A stretch of DNA of 64,000 bases from Nitrosopumilus cobalaminigenes (GCF_013407145.1 NZ_CP026993.1:1262590-1326589), one strand, 5' to 3'. Positions 1 to 8,673 are shown, numbered from the stretch's first letter. The notes: generated from the sequence alone by a model not told the origin. A program made the numbers and translations.

Positions 1-222
1 CATTATGAAATTTGTCAAACTTTGTGGTATTTAGGCAGAGGCTGTGAAAATTATTTCACTATAGACTAGATGTGCGTAAATTTTTTTAGGCATCAAAAAA
101 GTGATTTTGCCAATATTTCTAAAAAATAAGAGTATTTTTTAAAAAATCTTGTACAAGAGTTTAAAAAAGCAATTTTTTCCCAACATTTGTTTAGAAATTC
201 AGGATTTTATCAAGTATTATCA

Positions 223-230
223 ATTATAAA
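223..230 (+). promoter_or_regulatory. TATA box for leaderless gene at 254
   Basis: The box AATTATAAA is centred about 27 nt before the ATG at 254. That is the archaeal TATA-to-start-site distance, so the transcript should begin at or next to the start codon. No ribosome binding site is visible between them. Confidence 0.5.
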
Positions 231-253
231 CTCCTTAATAGTAAAATTACAAA

Positions 254-754
254 ATGGCATCAAAAAAAGGAATAGCTGTAACTGCAATTATTTTGGCTGC
301 AATTACAGGTGCAAGTTTTTTGTTGTGGATTGTTCCACAGGATGTCGAGACAACTTTTGTTGTAACAGATTATGAAAATTATTTGGATGGAGTAAAAAAC
401 ATCCATGAAGTCTTAGAAGAATCAATAGATTTGGAATATCAAAATCTACAAACAGGCAAAATTTCTCCACAAGATTACATTGCAGTAACTGAGGTGACAT
501 CATCTCAAGTAACTACACAGATAAGCGAATTTGTAACTTCAAAACCATCAGAAGAATGGCAAGTAAGTTACATCAATTACATGGAAGCCATGAAGTCCTT
601 TAATTCATACATTATAGAGACAAAAGTCTTAGCCAATATGATTGAAAATGAAAGCACTGAAGAGAAAATGAATGAAGTCATTGAGAGGATTCAATCATTA
701 AAGAGCGAATCTGGAGAATTCGTAAAAATCTCTGATCAGTCAAGACCAGGCTAG
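254..754 (+). CDS. Membrane-anchored protein of unknown function
   Basis: I do not recognise this 166-residue protein. A single hydrophobic segment at about residues 7-27 follows a short basic N-terminus (MASKKG), so it is likely anchored in the cytoplasmic membrane. The remaining ~135 residues would face outside. They are acidic, lack cysteine and are predicted helical (for example YLDGVKNIHEVLEES). The ATG fits the leaderless promoter just upstream. It is followed 71 nt later by a DUF373 membrane protein on the same strand, which has its own TATA-like element, so the two are probably separate units. Confidence 0.75.
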   Translation: MASKKGIAVTAIILAAITGASFLLWIVPQDVETTFVVTDYENYLDGVKNIHEVLEESIDLEYQNLQTGKISPQDYIAVTEVTSSQVTTQISEFVTSKPSEEWQVSYINYMEAMKSFNSYIIETKVLANMIENESTEEKMNEVIERIQSLKSESGEFVKISDQSRPG

Positions 755-825
755 CCTCAAAACCGAATTTTACTATTGATATTTGTTGGAAATCGTTAAA
801 AACCAATTTTGTATAAAAAATTAGA

Positions 826-1971
826 ATGTCTCAACATACAGGTAAAGTTGAAAAAGATGTCAACGCATCTACAGCCAACAAATTACTAGTAATTTGCATT
901 GATAGAGATAACGATGTGGGCGAAAAAGCAGGAATCATAACCCCAGTAATAGGAAGAGATGCATGTATTGAGGCAGCCCAAAGATTAGCTTTGGAAGATC
1001 CAGAAGATGCGGATTCAAATTCAATTTTTGCAGCAATCAAAACGTATGAGGATTTAATCAGTAAAGGATACCAAGTAGAAGTTGTTACTGTTGCAGGAGT
1101 TAAAAATAGAGGCGTTCAAGCAGATGAAAAAATTCTATCTGAAACAAGAACAGTTTTAGAAAAATTTTCTGCAAATGGTGCAGTTATTGTTTCAGATGGT
1201 GAAGATGACGAGAGTGTTATTCCAGTTATCCAAAATGTACTTCCAGTTGTATCAGTTCAACGTGTGGTAATGAAAGTTAGTAGAAGTGTAGAATATTCGT
1301 ATGCAGTATTTGGTAAATATCTAAAAATGCTTGCATATGATTCAAAATATTCAAAATTCTTTTTAGGAGTTCCAGGTATTCTTTTGTTAATTGGTGGTGT
1401 TGCAACAGTATTTGGTTATACTGCAGAAATATTTGCAGTACTTGTAAGTATTCTAGGTGGAGCATTTTTGATTAGAGCATTTGATATTGATAGAGTATGG
1501 TCAAGCTGGTCAAAACCAACGCCGATGGGTTTTATCAGAATGTTTACTATGGTTGCAGGAGTATTACTAATTTTGTCATCAGTACCAGCTGGAGTAAGTG
1601 CTGTTGATTCAGAATTAATAAAATCTGATTCACCATTCATTTCAATAATTACAGACAAAGTAATTGTAGGACAGTTTGTATCTGGCGCAATACCAATTTT
1701 ATGGATTGGTATGGGTTCCATATTTGCTGGAACATTACTAAGTAATTGGATTGGAGGAATTCCAAGACAAATTAGTGATATTTTAAGAATAATTGTTTTA
1801 GGTGCCCTATACCCAACAGTTTTGCAATTTACCAAAATAATGATTAACGATGAACCTTCATTTACCTTAATTCCTCCTCTACTAGGAGGATTAGCAGCCA
1901 CATTGATTTCAGCCACAATTCTATTCAAAAAATACAGAAAACATAAAGATCAAGAAATGATATCAGACTAA
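826..1971 (+). CDS. DUF373 family membrane protein
   Basis: This 381-residue protein has a soluble N-terminal half (about 1-165) and a membrane half with several helices (about 175-365). The N-terminal pattern LLVICIDRDNDVGEKAGI, followed by an acidic ALEDPEDADSN stretch and VIVSDGEDDE, is the signature I associate with archaeal DUF373 (COG2237). That family is widespread in archaea and its biochemical role is not known. A TATA-like GTTAAAAAC sits about 26 nt before the ATG, supporting this start. Family assignment is confident; function is unknown. Confidence 0.85.
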   Translation: MSQHTGKVEKDVNASTANKLLVICIDRDNDVGEKAGIITPVIGRDACIEAAQRLALEDPEDADSNSIFAAIKTYEDLISKGYQVEVVTVAGVKNRGVQADEKILSETRTVLEKFSANGAVIVSDGEDDESVIPVIQNVLPVVSVQRVVMKVSRSVEYSYAVFGKYLKMLAYDSKYSKFFLGVPGILLLIGGVATVFGYTAEIFAVLVSILGGAFLIRAFDIDRVWSSWSKPTPMGFIRMFTMVAGVLLILSSVPAGVSAVDSELIKSDSPFISIITDKVIVGQFVSGAIPILWIGMGSIFAGTLLSNWIGGIPRQISDILRIIVLGALYPTVLQFTKIMINDEPSFTLIPPLLGGLAATLISATILFKKYRKHKDQEMISD

Positions 1972-2058
1972 ACCCATTTCAGCATACATCAATTGGACTA
2001 ATTTTTGAAAAACACTGATATCTTCAATCATGCATGAATCATCAAGTGGTGATAAGAG

Positions 2059-2850
2059 ATTAGTAAGATCAAAGATTTAGTATTTCAGCTATCAGGTCTC
2101 TACAAAATTTATGGAAAAAGACTAGAAAGTGAAATTCAAAATGGAGACATTCCAAATCATGTTGCTTTAATTTTGGATGGGAATAGAAGATGGGCTAAAA
2201 GACATCTATCTATGCCAAAAAAAGGACATTGGAAAGGTGCTGATGCCGTAGAAAATCTTCTTGATTGGTGTGAAGAATTTGATATCAAAATTGTAACTTT
2301 GTATGCATTATCAGCAGAAAATCTAGATAGAAATGATGAAGAATTAGAATATCTCTATGAATTAATTCGAATGCGATTAGAAAAATTATACAATGATCCT
2401 AGAATTCATCGAAGCAAGATGAGAGTGAAGGGAATTGGAAGAATTGAATTACTTCCAGATTCCATTAAAGAAATTTTAAAACGATTAGATGATGCAACCA
2501 AAGATTATGATAATCATTTTCTAAATATTGCACTGGCATATGGGGGACAAAATGAATTGGTAGATGCAGTGAAAAAAATTGGAGACAAAATCAAAGATGG
2601 TTCACTTGATGTAAAAGACATTGACAAAAAAGAGATTGAGTCAAATCTTTACACATCTCATTTACCACAATCATCTCCAGATATGGTGTTACGAACTTCA
2701 GGAGAAAAGAGATTGAGTGGATTTTTAATGTGGCAAAGTGCCTATAGTGAATTAGTCTTTATGGATATTTTTTGGCCTGAATTTAGAAAAATAGATTTAA
2801 TGAGGGCAATTAGAACATATCAGGAAAGGAAGAGAAGATTAGGTAAATGA
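2059..2850 (+). CDS. uppS: Polyprenyl diphosphate synthase (cis-prenyltransferase)
   Basis: This cis-prenyltransferase makes long-chain polyprenyl diphosphate from isopentenyl diphosphate, the precursor of the dolichol-type lipid carrier used in archaeal glycosylation. Family motifs are all present: HVALILDGNRRWA (catalytic Asp), SAENLDR, and RTSGEKRLSGFLMWQ. The first canonical start (TTG 2173) falls inside the first motif and would remove its beta strand. The frame upstream encodes family-like sequence (LYKIYGKRLESEIQNG) back to a stop at 2053 but has no ATG, GTG or TTG. I therefore place the start tentatively at ATT 2059; ATC 2068 is another option. A frameshift near 2070 is also possible. 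The stop overlaps the next start by 4 nt. Confidence 0.85.
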   Translation: MSKIKDLVFQLSGLYKIYGKRLESEIQNGDIPNHVALILDGNRRWAKRHLSMPKKGHWKGADAVENLLDWCEEFDIKIVTLYALSAENLDRNDEELEYLYELIRMRLEKLYNDPRIHRSKMRVKGIGRIELLPDSIKEILKRLDDATKDYDNHFLNIALAYGGQNELVDAVKKIGDKIKDGSLDVKDIDKKEIESNLYTSHLPQSSPDMVLRTSGEKRLSGFLMWQSAYSELVFMDIFWPEFRKIDLMRAIRTYQERKRRLGK

Positions 2851-3266
2851 TAGAAGAAACATCTGCAGGAATTGTATTGTTTAGAAAAGAAGATTCTAAA
2901 AAATTATTTTTGCTTTTACATTATCCATCAGGACATTGGGATTTTGTAAAAGGAAAAATGGAAAAGGGTGAATCAATTCATGAAACCGCAGTAAGAGAGA
3001 CAGAAGAAGAGACAGGAATCACGGATGTAACATTTTTAGAAAATTTTGAAGAATGGATAGAATATAATTTTCAATATCAAGGGGAATTGGTTCATAAAAA
3101 AGTGGTATTTTTCTTGGCTGAAACAAAAACAAAAGAGATTAAAATTTCACATGAACATCTAGATTATACATGGATGGATTACAATACCGCAATGGAAAAA
3201 ACTACATTTGATAATGCAAAAACAGTACTAACTAAAGCACAAATGTTACTTTCCAAAACTTTGTAG
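2847..3266 (+). CDS. Nudix hydrolase (diadenosine tetraphosphatase-like)
   Basis: A 139-residue Nudix hydrolase. The Nudix box runs from GKMEKGESIHETAV into RETEEETGI, giving the full G-x5-E-x7-RE-x-x-EE-x-G pattern for binding the catalytic Mg2+. The N-terminal ETSAGIVLFRKE and the HWDFVKGK segment resemble bis(5'-nucleosyl)-tetraphosphatases, which clear Ap4A and similar dinucleotides; the substrate is inferred from resemblance only. The start overlaps the uppS stop by 4 nt (ATGA), so the two are probably translationally coupled. The gene is convergent with pyrF, and the two coding ends overlap by about 20 nt. Confidence 0.85.
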   Translation: MIEETSAGIVLFRKEDSKKLFLLLHYPSGHWDFVKGKMEKGESIHETAVRETEEETGITDVTFLENFEEWIEYNFQYQGELVHKKVVFFLAETKTKEIKISHEHLDYTWMDYNTAMEKTTFDNAKTVLTKAQMLLSKTL

Positions 3267-3986
3267 TTGTAATTCTTTTGCAATATCAACTTGATTTTTA
3301 GCATTGAGGATGGTTCTACCTACAATCAGATAATTTGTTCCAGATGAAATTACTTCACTTGCACTACCACCTTGAGTTCCAACACCAGGAGAAAAAATAC
3401 TCAAATTTTTTCCAGCTTTTTTAGAACAGTATTGAATAATTTTTGGGAATGTAGCCCCAACTACAATTCCATCTACCTTTGCAGTAAGTGCCCAATTCAA
3501 AAATAATTGGTACAGTTGTTGTTTTTTTCCCATTTTAATTTCCATATCATATGACAATTTAGCCTCAGGGGCACTCATATGACATAAAGTGATAACACCT
3601 TTTCCATTTTTGTGGGCAGATTTTACTAGATTTTTCAGACTATCTAGACCCATTATTGGATTTGCAATAACTGCATCAAATCCCAAATTCCACAAATGTT
3701 CTGCAGTTACTCTGTTTGTGTTTCCTATATCATTGAGTTTAATGTCTGCAATTGTTTGTAATCCATATCTATGAGCAGTTTTATTGATTTTTAGAATTTC
3801 TTTTCCACTTAATGGAAGAAGTAAATGGAAATTTAATTTGATTCCACAAAGATATGGATGTAATTGTTTTATGTTTTGAATTGTTTTTGATTCTAAGTTT
3901 TTTACAGAGAGATCATAGTCATTGGCAAGAATGACTTTACCATTTGTTTTTGAGATCTGTGAAAGTCTAGTTTTGAAGGTGGCCAT
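3246..3986 (-). CDS. pyrF: Orotidine 5'-phosphate decarboxylase
   Basis: PyrF converts OMP to UMP, the last step of pyrimidine synthesis. The 246-residue protein has the catalytic charge network of the family: K50 in CGIKLNF, and D81-x-K83-x-x-D86 in ADIKLNDIGNT. A C-terminal phosphate-binding GVGTQGG is followed by the VGRTIL loop. The N-terminal LANDYD replaces the usual LALD. Length and order are those of the archaeal enzyme. It begins inside the 3' end of the upstream unknown gene (20-nt overlap), suggesting one transcript. Confidence 0.9.
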   Translation of the reverse strand: MATFKTRLSQISKTNGKVILANDYDLSVKNLESKTIQNIKQLHPYLCGIKLNFHLLLPLSGKEILKINKTAHRYGLQTIADIKLNDIGNTNRVTAEHLWNLGFDAVIANPIMGLDSLKNLVKSAHKNGKGVITLCHMSAPEAKLSYDMEIKMGKKQQLYQLFLNWALTAKVDGIVVGATFPKIIQYCSKKAGKNLSIFSPGVGTQGGSASEVISSGTNYLIVGRTILNAKNQVDIAKELQLQSFGK

Positions 3987-4647
3987 AATCTACTAACGGA
4001 TGAGTGTCTTTTAATTTTATTATTTTGATATATGAATATCCATGTTCAGATGGATTTTCGACGAATGTAGGTTGAGAACTATTACCTGTAGAGAACTTCA
4101 AAAATGGCATTCTTGGATCAGAATCCAATACAACATGACAAAAATATGAAGTTCCTTCATCATTGAAATTCATGAATACTCCAATTAACCATTTATCATT
4201 ATGTGGGAATAAGAATAAGGGAAAAGGAATTTCTTCAATGCCCCAAGTTAGTTTTGCCAGACTAGACATATCTTCCAATTGGATTGGTTGGTATCTATCA
4301 AGAGTTCCATTACCAGGTTGCAATGTTTTAGGTAGAGATTTTATTCTAACAATCGGGGAATAAAGTTTACTTGCATCAGAAGTAGTATCTACAATTTCAG
4401 ATTCTTCTTTTCCACCTTTTAATCCATAACAAAGATAATGACCATTATTTTCTAAATGAGTATAGTAGACAATTGGTTTTTCTTTTAGTACATCCATCTG
4501 TACTGATAAAATTTTCTTACCATCATAATCATGTAAGAATGAAACACGTGGGGCACGCTCTAAGGCACAAACGAGCCTAGTAAATTCTAACGTAGAGTGA
4601 ACTTGTATGTAACGTGGTAATTTATCAGTAGTTTGTAACTTGTCCAC
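3967..4647 (-). CDS. Conserved hypothetical protein upstream of pyrF
   Basis: I do not recognise this 226-residue soluble protein. It has no signal peptide or membrane segment and is rich in beta-prone and aromatic residues (PIVYYTHLE, YSYIKIIKL). It contains no obvious catalytic motif. It overlaps pyrF by 20 nt and follows purA on the same strand after a 49-nt gap, so it may be co-transcribed with two nucleotide-synthesis genes. A role in that pathway is only a guess from position. Confidence 0.75.
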   Translation of the reverse strand: MDKLQTTDKLPRYIQVHSTLEFTRLVCALERAPRVSFLHDYDGKKILSVQMDVLKEKPIVYYTHLENNGHYLCYGLKGGKEESEIVDTTSDASKLYSPIVRIKSLPKTLQPGNGTLDRYQPIQLEDMSSLAKLTWGIEEIPFPLFLFPHNDKWLIGVFMNFNDEGTSYFCHVVLDSDPRMPFLKFSTGNSSQPTFVENPSEHGYSYIKIIKLKDTHPLVDYGHLQN

Positions 4648-4696
4648 AGGGATTAGCTGTTGGTTATCAAATTAAACTTATCCAAAATAAAGGAGC

Positions 4697-5698
4697 CTAG
4701 TTTCTTCTATCAATGACATCATTGACAGCTGGACCAGTTCCAATAATTGTTACAGGCGTGTTTAATTCTTTTTCAATATTTGCAACGAATGCTTTTGCAT
4801 CATCTGACAAATCATTGTAAGAAGTTTTTCCTGCACAATCTTCAAAGAGCACATCTAATTTTGTTATAGAGATTTGTGTTGCACCATTTAGCATGATTGC
4901 ACGCCTAGCTAAATCAAAATCAAAATCGGCAGCTCTTCTTTGACGACCAGTAACTGTTCCAAATTCAGACCAACCTTTTTTTTCTGCCTCTTCAAGTGAG
5001 AGTTCTTTATCCAGAGGACCTGTACCCACGCGTGTTACATATGATTTGAAAACAACAATTACTTCATCCACCTTTGTTGGTCCTAGACCAATATCTGCAC
5101 ATATTCCTGAGGCTGTAACATCTTTTGAGGTTACAAATGGATATGTTCCATGCCATAAAGAAAGAAAAGTTCCTTGAGTACCTTCTACCAAGACATTTTC
5201 ATTTGCATCAAGTGCAGAATTTACCTCTAAAGGAACATCTACAATAAGTGAAGACAAAGAATCAAAATCTTTTGCGAGTTTTAAAACTCTCATAGCACGG
5301 TCTGCATTTGCAGGACCAGTTCCAGAACCAGTACTACCAATTTTTTCTTTTAGTTCACCTTTTGAATCTCTATTAAGATGAGTTTCCTCAATTATTCCAC
5401 AGTGTTTATCAATAAATGAACGTCCTGTTACATCAAAATCTTGAATTTCTTTGTTAAGAACTTCTGGATTAATTACAACACCAGGTCCAATCATTACTTT
5501 GGCATTTTTGTTTAGAAATCCACTAGGTAACATTCGAACTTTGTAGACTTTATCGCCATCTCTAATTGTGTGACCAGCGTTAGGGCCAGCACCACCACGT
5601 ACAATTATTTTTGGATTATCTTTAATTGCCAAATATGAGATGATCTTTCCTTTACCCTCATCACCAAAAAAGCCCCCAACAACAACAGTTGATGTCAT
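4697..5698 (-). CDS. purA: Adenylosuccinate synthetase
   Basis: PurA condenses IMP with aspartate using GTP to make adenylosuccinate on the route to AMP. The N-terminal VVVGGFFGDEGKGK carries the GDEGKGK phosphate loop, GAGPNAGHT binds IMP, and VEGTQGTFLSL is the family's central motif. At about 334 residues it is the short archaeal form. I chose the ATG at 5698 (MTSTVVVGG) because homologues begin just before the first strand; the in-frame ATG nine bases upstream is possible. The partner lyase purB is also in this window, at 23.3 kb. Confidence 0.92.
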   Translation of the reverse strand: MTSTVVVGGFFGDEGKGKIISYLAIKDNPKIIVRGGAGPNAGHTIRDGDKVYKVRMLPSGFLNKNAKVMIGPGVVINPEVLNKEIQDFDVTGRSFIDKHCGIIEETHLNRDSKGELKEKIGSTGSGTGPANADRAMRVLKLAKDFDSLSSLIVDVPLEVNSALDANENVLVEGTQGTFLSLWHGTYPFVTSKDVTASGICADIGLGPTKVDEVIVVFKSYVTRVGTGPLDKELSLEEAEKKGWSEFGTVTGRQRRAADFDFDLARRAIMLNGATQISITKLDVLFEDCAGKTSYNDLSDDAKAFVANIEKELNTPVTIIGTGPAVNDVIDRRN

Positions 5699-5778
5699 AT
5701 CGTACAAATTCTAATTCGTTTATTTAAGCTAAAGTGTTTTGACATGATTTTATATTCAACACTGATTTGTTTAGATCG

Positions 5779-6240
5779 ATGGTAGGCGAAAATTTTGCAG
5801 GAAATATTATCATTAATTTAGCAAATTTGCCAGATTTTCTAAGAAATCCTATTTTGAAAAAAAGAATGATAGAATTCTTTTCTTTAGCAGAAACTGAAAG
5901 AATGGAAGTAATTAACAACGCATTAGAAGCAGGTCCTACTATTCCATTTCCAAACTTTTCAAAACTTTTCAAAACATGGCTTAAAATTTTAACAACGTTA
6001 TCTGAAGAACAAAGAGAGGGATTATTTTCAGCCTATATTACAGAAGTAGCAAGATCACCACAAAAATTAATCACATTCAATGTTGATGGAATATTGGAAA
6101 TATTCTTAACATTAGAAGAAAATGAAAGACAAATTCTTGCAAGTACGATTAAAAAAATTATTAGTAATCTAGATGAAAATTCGAAAAAGCGAATTATGTT
6201 AGTGATTCCAGAAAATGCTAAAAAGCATTTGAATATTTAG
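5779..6240 (+). CDS. Helical hypothetical protein
   Basis: An unrecognised, largely helical protein of about 153 residues without signal peptide, cysteines or membrane segments. The sequence reads as repeated amphipathic helices (LKKRMIEFFSLAETERMEVINNAL; EENERQILASTIKKIISNLDE). I chose the ATG at 5779 (MVGENFAGN); an in-frame TTG at 5767 would add four residues. It is divergent from purA and convergent with the Fe(II)-trafficking-like gene, with coding ends overlapping by 4 nt. No function can be assigned. Confidence 0.7.
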   Translation: MVGENFAGNIIINLANLPDFLRNPILKKRMIEFFSLAETERMEVINNALEAGPTIPFPNFSKLFKTWLKILTTLSEEQREGLFSAYITEVARSPQKLITFNVDGILEIFLTLEENERQILASTIKKIISNLDENSKKRIMLVIPENAKKHLNI

Positions 6241-6518
6241 GCACCTGTAGGCTCATCAGGTTTTCTATTATCTTCATTTGTGTAATCAATTACTTCCCCT
6301 TCAGGAGATAAGACACCTACGAAGATTTTTTCATGTTTTTTCAATAATTTTCTATGATCTAGCATAGACATGTCAAGTTTCATTTCATTCATTACCATGA
6401 TTTGATACTCTTTCCATTCTGCCCAACATTTGTTACAAGTTGGGTATTTTGCAGCAACTATTCCAAGTTCTTCACTATCAGGAATAGAATTCTTACATTT
6501 GGTACAAGTACGACTCAT
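6237..6518 (-). CDS. YggX-like Fe(II)-trafficking protein with zinc ribbon
   Basis: A 93-residue protein that I match by eye to bacterial YggX (oxidative damage protection / Fe(II) trafficking). The segment WAEWKEYQIMVMNEMKLD, followed by the helix around DHRKLLKKHEKIF, parallels YggX WAQWQHKQTMLINEKKLN and the helix around EHRKLLEQEMVNF. In place of the YggX N-terminus it carries CxxC-x18-CxxC (CTKC, CNKC), a likely zinc or iron ribbon. The start is the ATG at 6518 (MSRTCTKC); the frame continues upstream but reads as non-coding. The role in iron or Fe-S protection is inferred from resemblance. Confidence 0.65.
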   Translation of the reverse strand: MSRTCTKCKNSIPDSEELGIVAAKYPTCNKCWAEWKEYQIMVMNEMKLDMSMLDHRKLLKKHEKIFVGVLSPEGEVIDYTNEDNRKPDEPTGA

Positions 6519-6595
6519 AGGAAATGTGCATAAAGAACTCCTTTTATCTTTTTTTGAATGTAAAACAATAATAATTATCAAAGACCTATGTGGGC

Positions 6596-6805
6596 ATGAA
6601 GATAAAATGCCCAAAATGTAAAGAAGACGCAGATTTAGCAATGGATTATTCTGTTGTAAAATGTAGTTCTTGTGATTTGGACATGAGTTATGGTGAATAC
6701 GTAAAATTTGTGGCTCATAATGAATCAAAATATTCAGATATTTTGGGAGATTATGCAAGTAGTACAGAAGGACATACTTCAGGTTCTTTGGATGAATGGG
6801 ATTAA
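6596..6805 (+). CDS. Small zinc-ribbon protein
   Basis: A 69-residue protein starting at the ATG 6596 (MKIKCPKCK). Two CxxC knuckles (CPKC and CSSC, 16 residues apart) indicate one bound zinc. The acidic C-terminus has no known motif. It is divergent from the YggX-like gene, with 77 nt between the starts. Such small zinc ribbons often bind nucleic acid or a protein partner, but nothing here says which. Confidence 0.7.
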   Translation: MKIKCPKCKEDADLAMDYSVVKCSSCDLDMSYGEYVKFVAHNESKYSDILGDYASSTEGHTSGSLDEWD

Positions 6806-6865
6806 CAAAATAGTGTAATCATTCATCAGATTAAAATAATTAGTTAAACGCATTTCTATTCATCA

Positions 6866-7507
6866 TTGGAATTTTTATTAGAAAATATTCTTAATTTAGT
6901 TGGATTTTTAGTAGGACTTGCAATTGGAATTATGTCATATATTGGATTCAGGAATACCGGAAGTCCAACATTATTTAGATTAACAATTGCATTTTCTTCA
7001 ATCAGTTTAGGTTTTTTTATCATATGGACTGGATATATGGTAGAAGATTTTGTAACAAAGTCAGGAAGTATAGAAAGATGGATTCAAACTTTAGGAATTG
7101 CAGTTCAAACAGTAGGATATTTTTTTATTGCATTTTCACATAGTATCAAATCATTTTTTCCAAAGTCCAGTTACTTTAGATCAATTGGGATTTTTCCTTT
7201 ATTCTTAGTATCATCAGTTCAATTAGAACATATTTTCAGATCTGTTTCGTTCATTTTGCTAGCATATGGTGCAATTGAAACCATGCTATCATATTTTGAA
7301 AATCGGAATAAAGGAGCAATATCAGTAGCTATAGGATTAGCACTTTTAGCATTAGGTGAATTCTTAGGATGGTACTCTTTTGTGTTCCCAGAATCAATCC
7401 TATATTCAGCATCAATGATAATCAAAATTGGCGGATTGATAGCATTATTCATTCCAGTAAGCAAAGTACCTTTGACAAAAATAAAATTCGATGACGATTT
7501 TGAATAA
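6866..7507 (+). CDS. Multi-spanning membrane protein
   Basis: A 213-residue integral membrane protein of unknown function with about six or seven hydrophobic segments through its length, joined by short loops. It begins at TTG 6866 (MEFLLENIL), because no ATG precedes the first membrane segment. The layout resembles small archaeal histidine-kinase-like sensors that lack the kinase, but I see no diagnostic motif. It is followed by a wHTH gene on the same strand after about 120 nt. Confidence 0.7.
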   Translation: MEFLLENILNLVGFLVGLAIGIMSYIGFRNTGSPTLFRLTIAFSSISLGFFIIWTGYMVEDFVTKSGSIERWIQTLGIAVQTVGYFFIAFSHSIKSFFPKSSYFRSIGIFPLFLVSSVQLEHIFRSVSFILLAYGAIETMLSYFENRNKGAISVAIGLALLALGEFLGWYSFVFPESILYSASMIIKIGGLIALFIPVSKVPLTKIKFDDDFE

Positions 7508-7628
7508 TTTTTCATCTCAGGCTCAAAAATTTAAGAAATCAAAAATTTGTCAAATTCTTTTATCTTTTTAGTATATTGGAAAATATCAGCCCCCTCTCAT
7601 AGAAATTAGAACAAACAGAGATAGAGAA

Positions 7629-7916
7629 ATGGCTGAATATAGAACTCATATGAAAATTATTGGAGATATTCTAGCAACTACAAGAGACGATTTACAAGAT
7701 GAGGATGGAGCATCAGTTACTTATCTAATCAGAAAAGCAAATATTTCTCATTCTAGAATTTCAGCAATTTTGAAAACACTAGTTTCACAAGGTCTCTTGG
7801 AAAAAGTAGACAATCAGGGTTCAAATAAATACAAAATTAGTGAACCAGGAAGAGAATTTTTACAAGCATATTATACATTTACAAACTTTGCAGATAATTT
7901 TGGTCTAAGTATTTAG
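7629..7916 (+). CDS. Winged-helix transcriptional regulator
   Basis: A 95-residue winged helix-turn-helix DNA-binding protein. The recognition helix region reads LIRKANISHSRISAILKTL and the wing GLLEKVDNQGSNKYKIS, followed by a helical C-terminus (GREFLQAYYTF) that could dimerise. It is of the single-domain type common in these archaea. A close paralogue lies at 14803. Targets are unknown. Confidence 0.85.
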   Translation: MAEYRTHMKIIGDILATTRDDLQDEDGASVTYLIRKANISHSRISAILKTLVSQGLLEKVDNQGSNKYKISEPGREFLQAYYTFTNFADNFGLSI

Positions 7917-7996
7917 TCACTGGTTTCTTCAATTTCATCAAGATCATCATCAAAATCATCTTCAAAATCTGTATCTTCATAATCAGCAGCAGACAT
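7913..7996 (-). CDS. Very acidic 27-residue micropeptide candidate
   Basis: A short ORF encoding MSAADYEDTDFEDDFDDD and then LDEIEETSD. Fourteen of its 27 residues are Asp or Glu. The ATG sits about 29 nt downstream of a TATA-like GTTAAAAAC (reverse strand of 8021-8030), the spacing expected for a leaderless gene. Its stop overlaps the stop of the wHTH gene in a tail-to-tail arrangement. The low-complexity acid run could be chance, so I hold this at moderate confidence. Confidence 0.45.
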   Translation of the reverse strand: MSAADYEDTDFEDDFDDDLDEIEETSD

Positions 7997-8076
7997 ACTT
8001 TACAAATCAATGCATGAACTGTTAAAAACTTATTCAAATGTAAATGATAATTAAAGAAAAAGATTATTGAAAAATA

Positions 8077-8673
8077 TTGAAAGTAGATTGCGATAGCGAA
8101 GGAATTGAAAAGGCCATACAAATTATTAATCATGGAGGAATTGTAGTCTATCCAACAGATACAGTTTATGGAATAGGATGTAATCCATTTGATAAAGAAT
8201 CAGTAAAAAAAATCTATAAAATTAAATCTAGAGATATTTCAAAATTAGTTCCAGTTTTAACATATTCTCTAAAAACAGCTGAAAAAATTGTTGAGTTTGA
8301 TAAAATTTCAAGAAAATTAGTCGAAAAGTTTTGGCCAGGACCATTAACATTAATTTTAAAACTAACTAATGAAAAAATTAAAGAATCATTACATTTAGAA
8401 AACAAAATTGCAGTTAGAGTACCAAATCACAAATGTACATTAGAATTACTGAAAAAATGTGAATTTCTTGTCGGTACTAGTGCAAATGTTTCAGGAGATC
8501 AACCACATACAAATCCAAAAGAATGTATGAAAAAATTACAAGATTATGATATTTTTGTTGATGGGGGGATAATTCAAAGTCAAGGAGAATCAACAATAAT
8601 TGAAATAGAAAATAATGAGATCAAAATTATCCGGGAAGGTTCTTTAACCAAAGAAGAAATTTTAGAAATATGA
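8077..8673 (+). CDS. tsaC: Threonylcarbamoyl-AMP synthase (YrdC/TsaC/Sua5)
   Basis: A 198-residue YrdC-domain enzyme that makes threonylcarbamoyl-AMP from threonine, bicarbonate and ATP, the first step of the universal tRNA t6A37 modification. Diagnostic motifs are VYPTDTVYGIGC near the N-terminus, KFWPGPLTLIL, and GTSANVSGDQPHT. It lacks the C-terminal Sua5 domain. The start is TTG 8077. The stop overlaps the next start by 4 nt. A KEOPS-subunit fusion lies immediately downstream on the opposite strand, so two t6A genes cluster here. Confidence 0.92.
   Translation: MKVDCDSEGIEKAIQIINHGGIVVYPTDTVYGIGCNPFDKESVKKIYKIKSRDISKLVPVLTYSLKTAEKIVEFDKISRKLVEKFWPGPLTLILKLTNEKIKESLHLENKIAVRVPNHKCTLELLKKCEFLVGTSANVSGDQPHTNPKECMKKLQDYDIFVDGGIIQSQGESTIIEIENNEIKIIREGSLTKEEILEI

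Noticed and set aside
1-69. Open frame from base 1 to a TAG, possible end of a gene from the left
   Set aside because: Only 22 residues (Cys/Tyr/Trp-rich) are visible. I cannot tell a gene end from chance.
187-375. 62-residue ORF at the left end
   Set aside because: It overlaps the anchored protein gene in another frame, has no promoter of its own and reads as low-complexity Asn/Cys sequence. The leaderless TATA box fits the ATG at 254.
6519-6758. Upstream 80 codons of the YggX-like frame
   Set aside because: The sequence is His/Asn/Ile-rich, overlaps the divergent zinc-ribbon gene and lacks any homology-like pattern.
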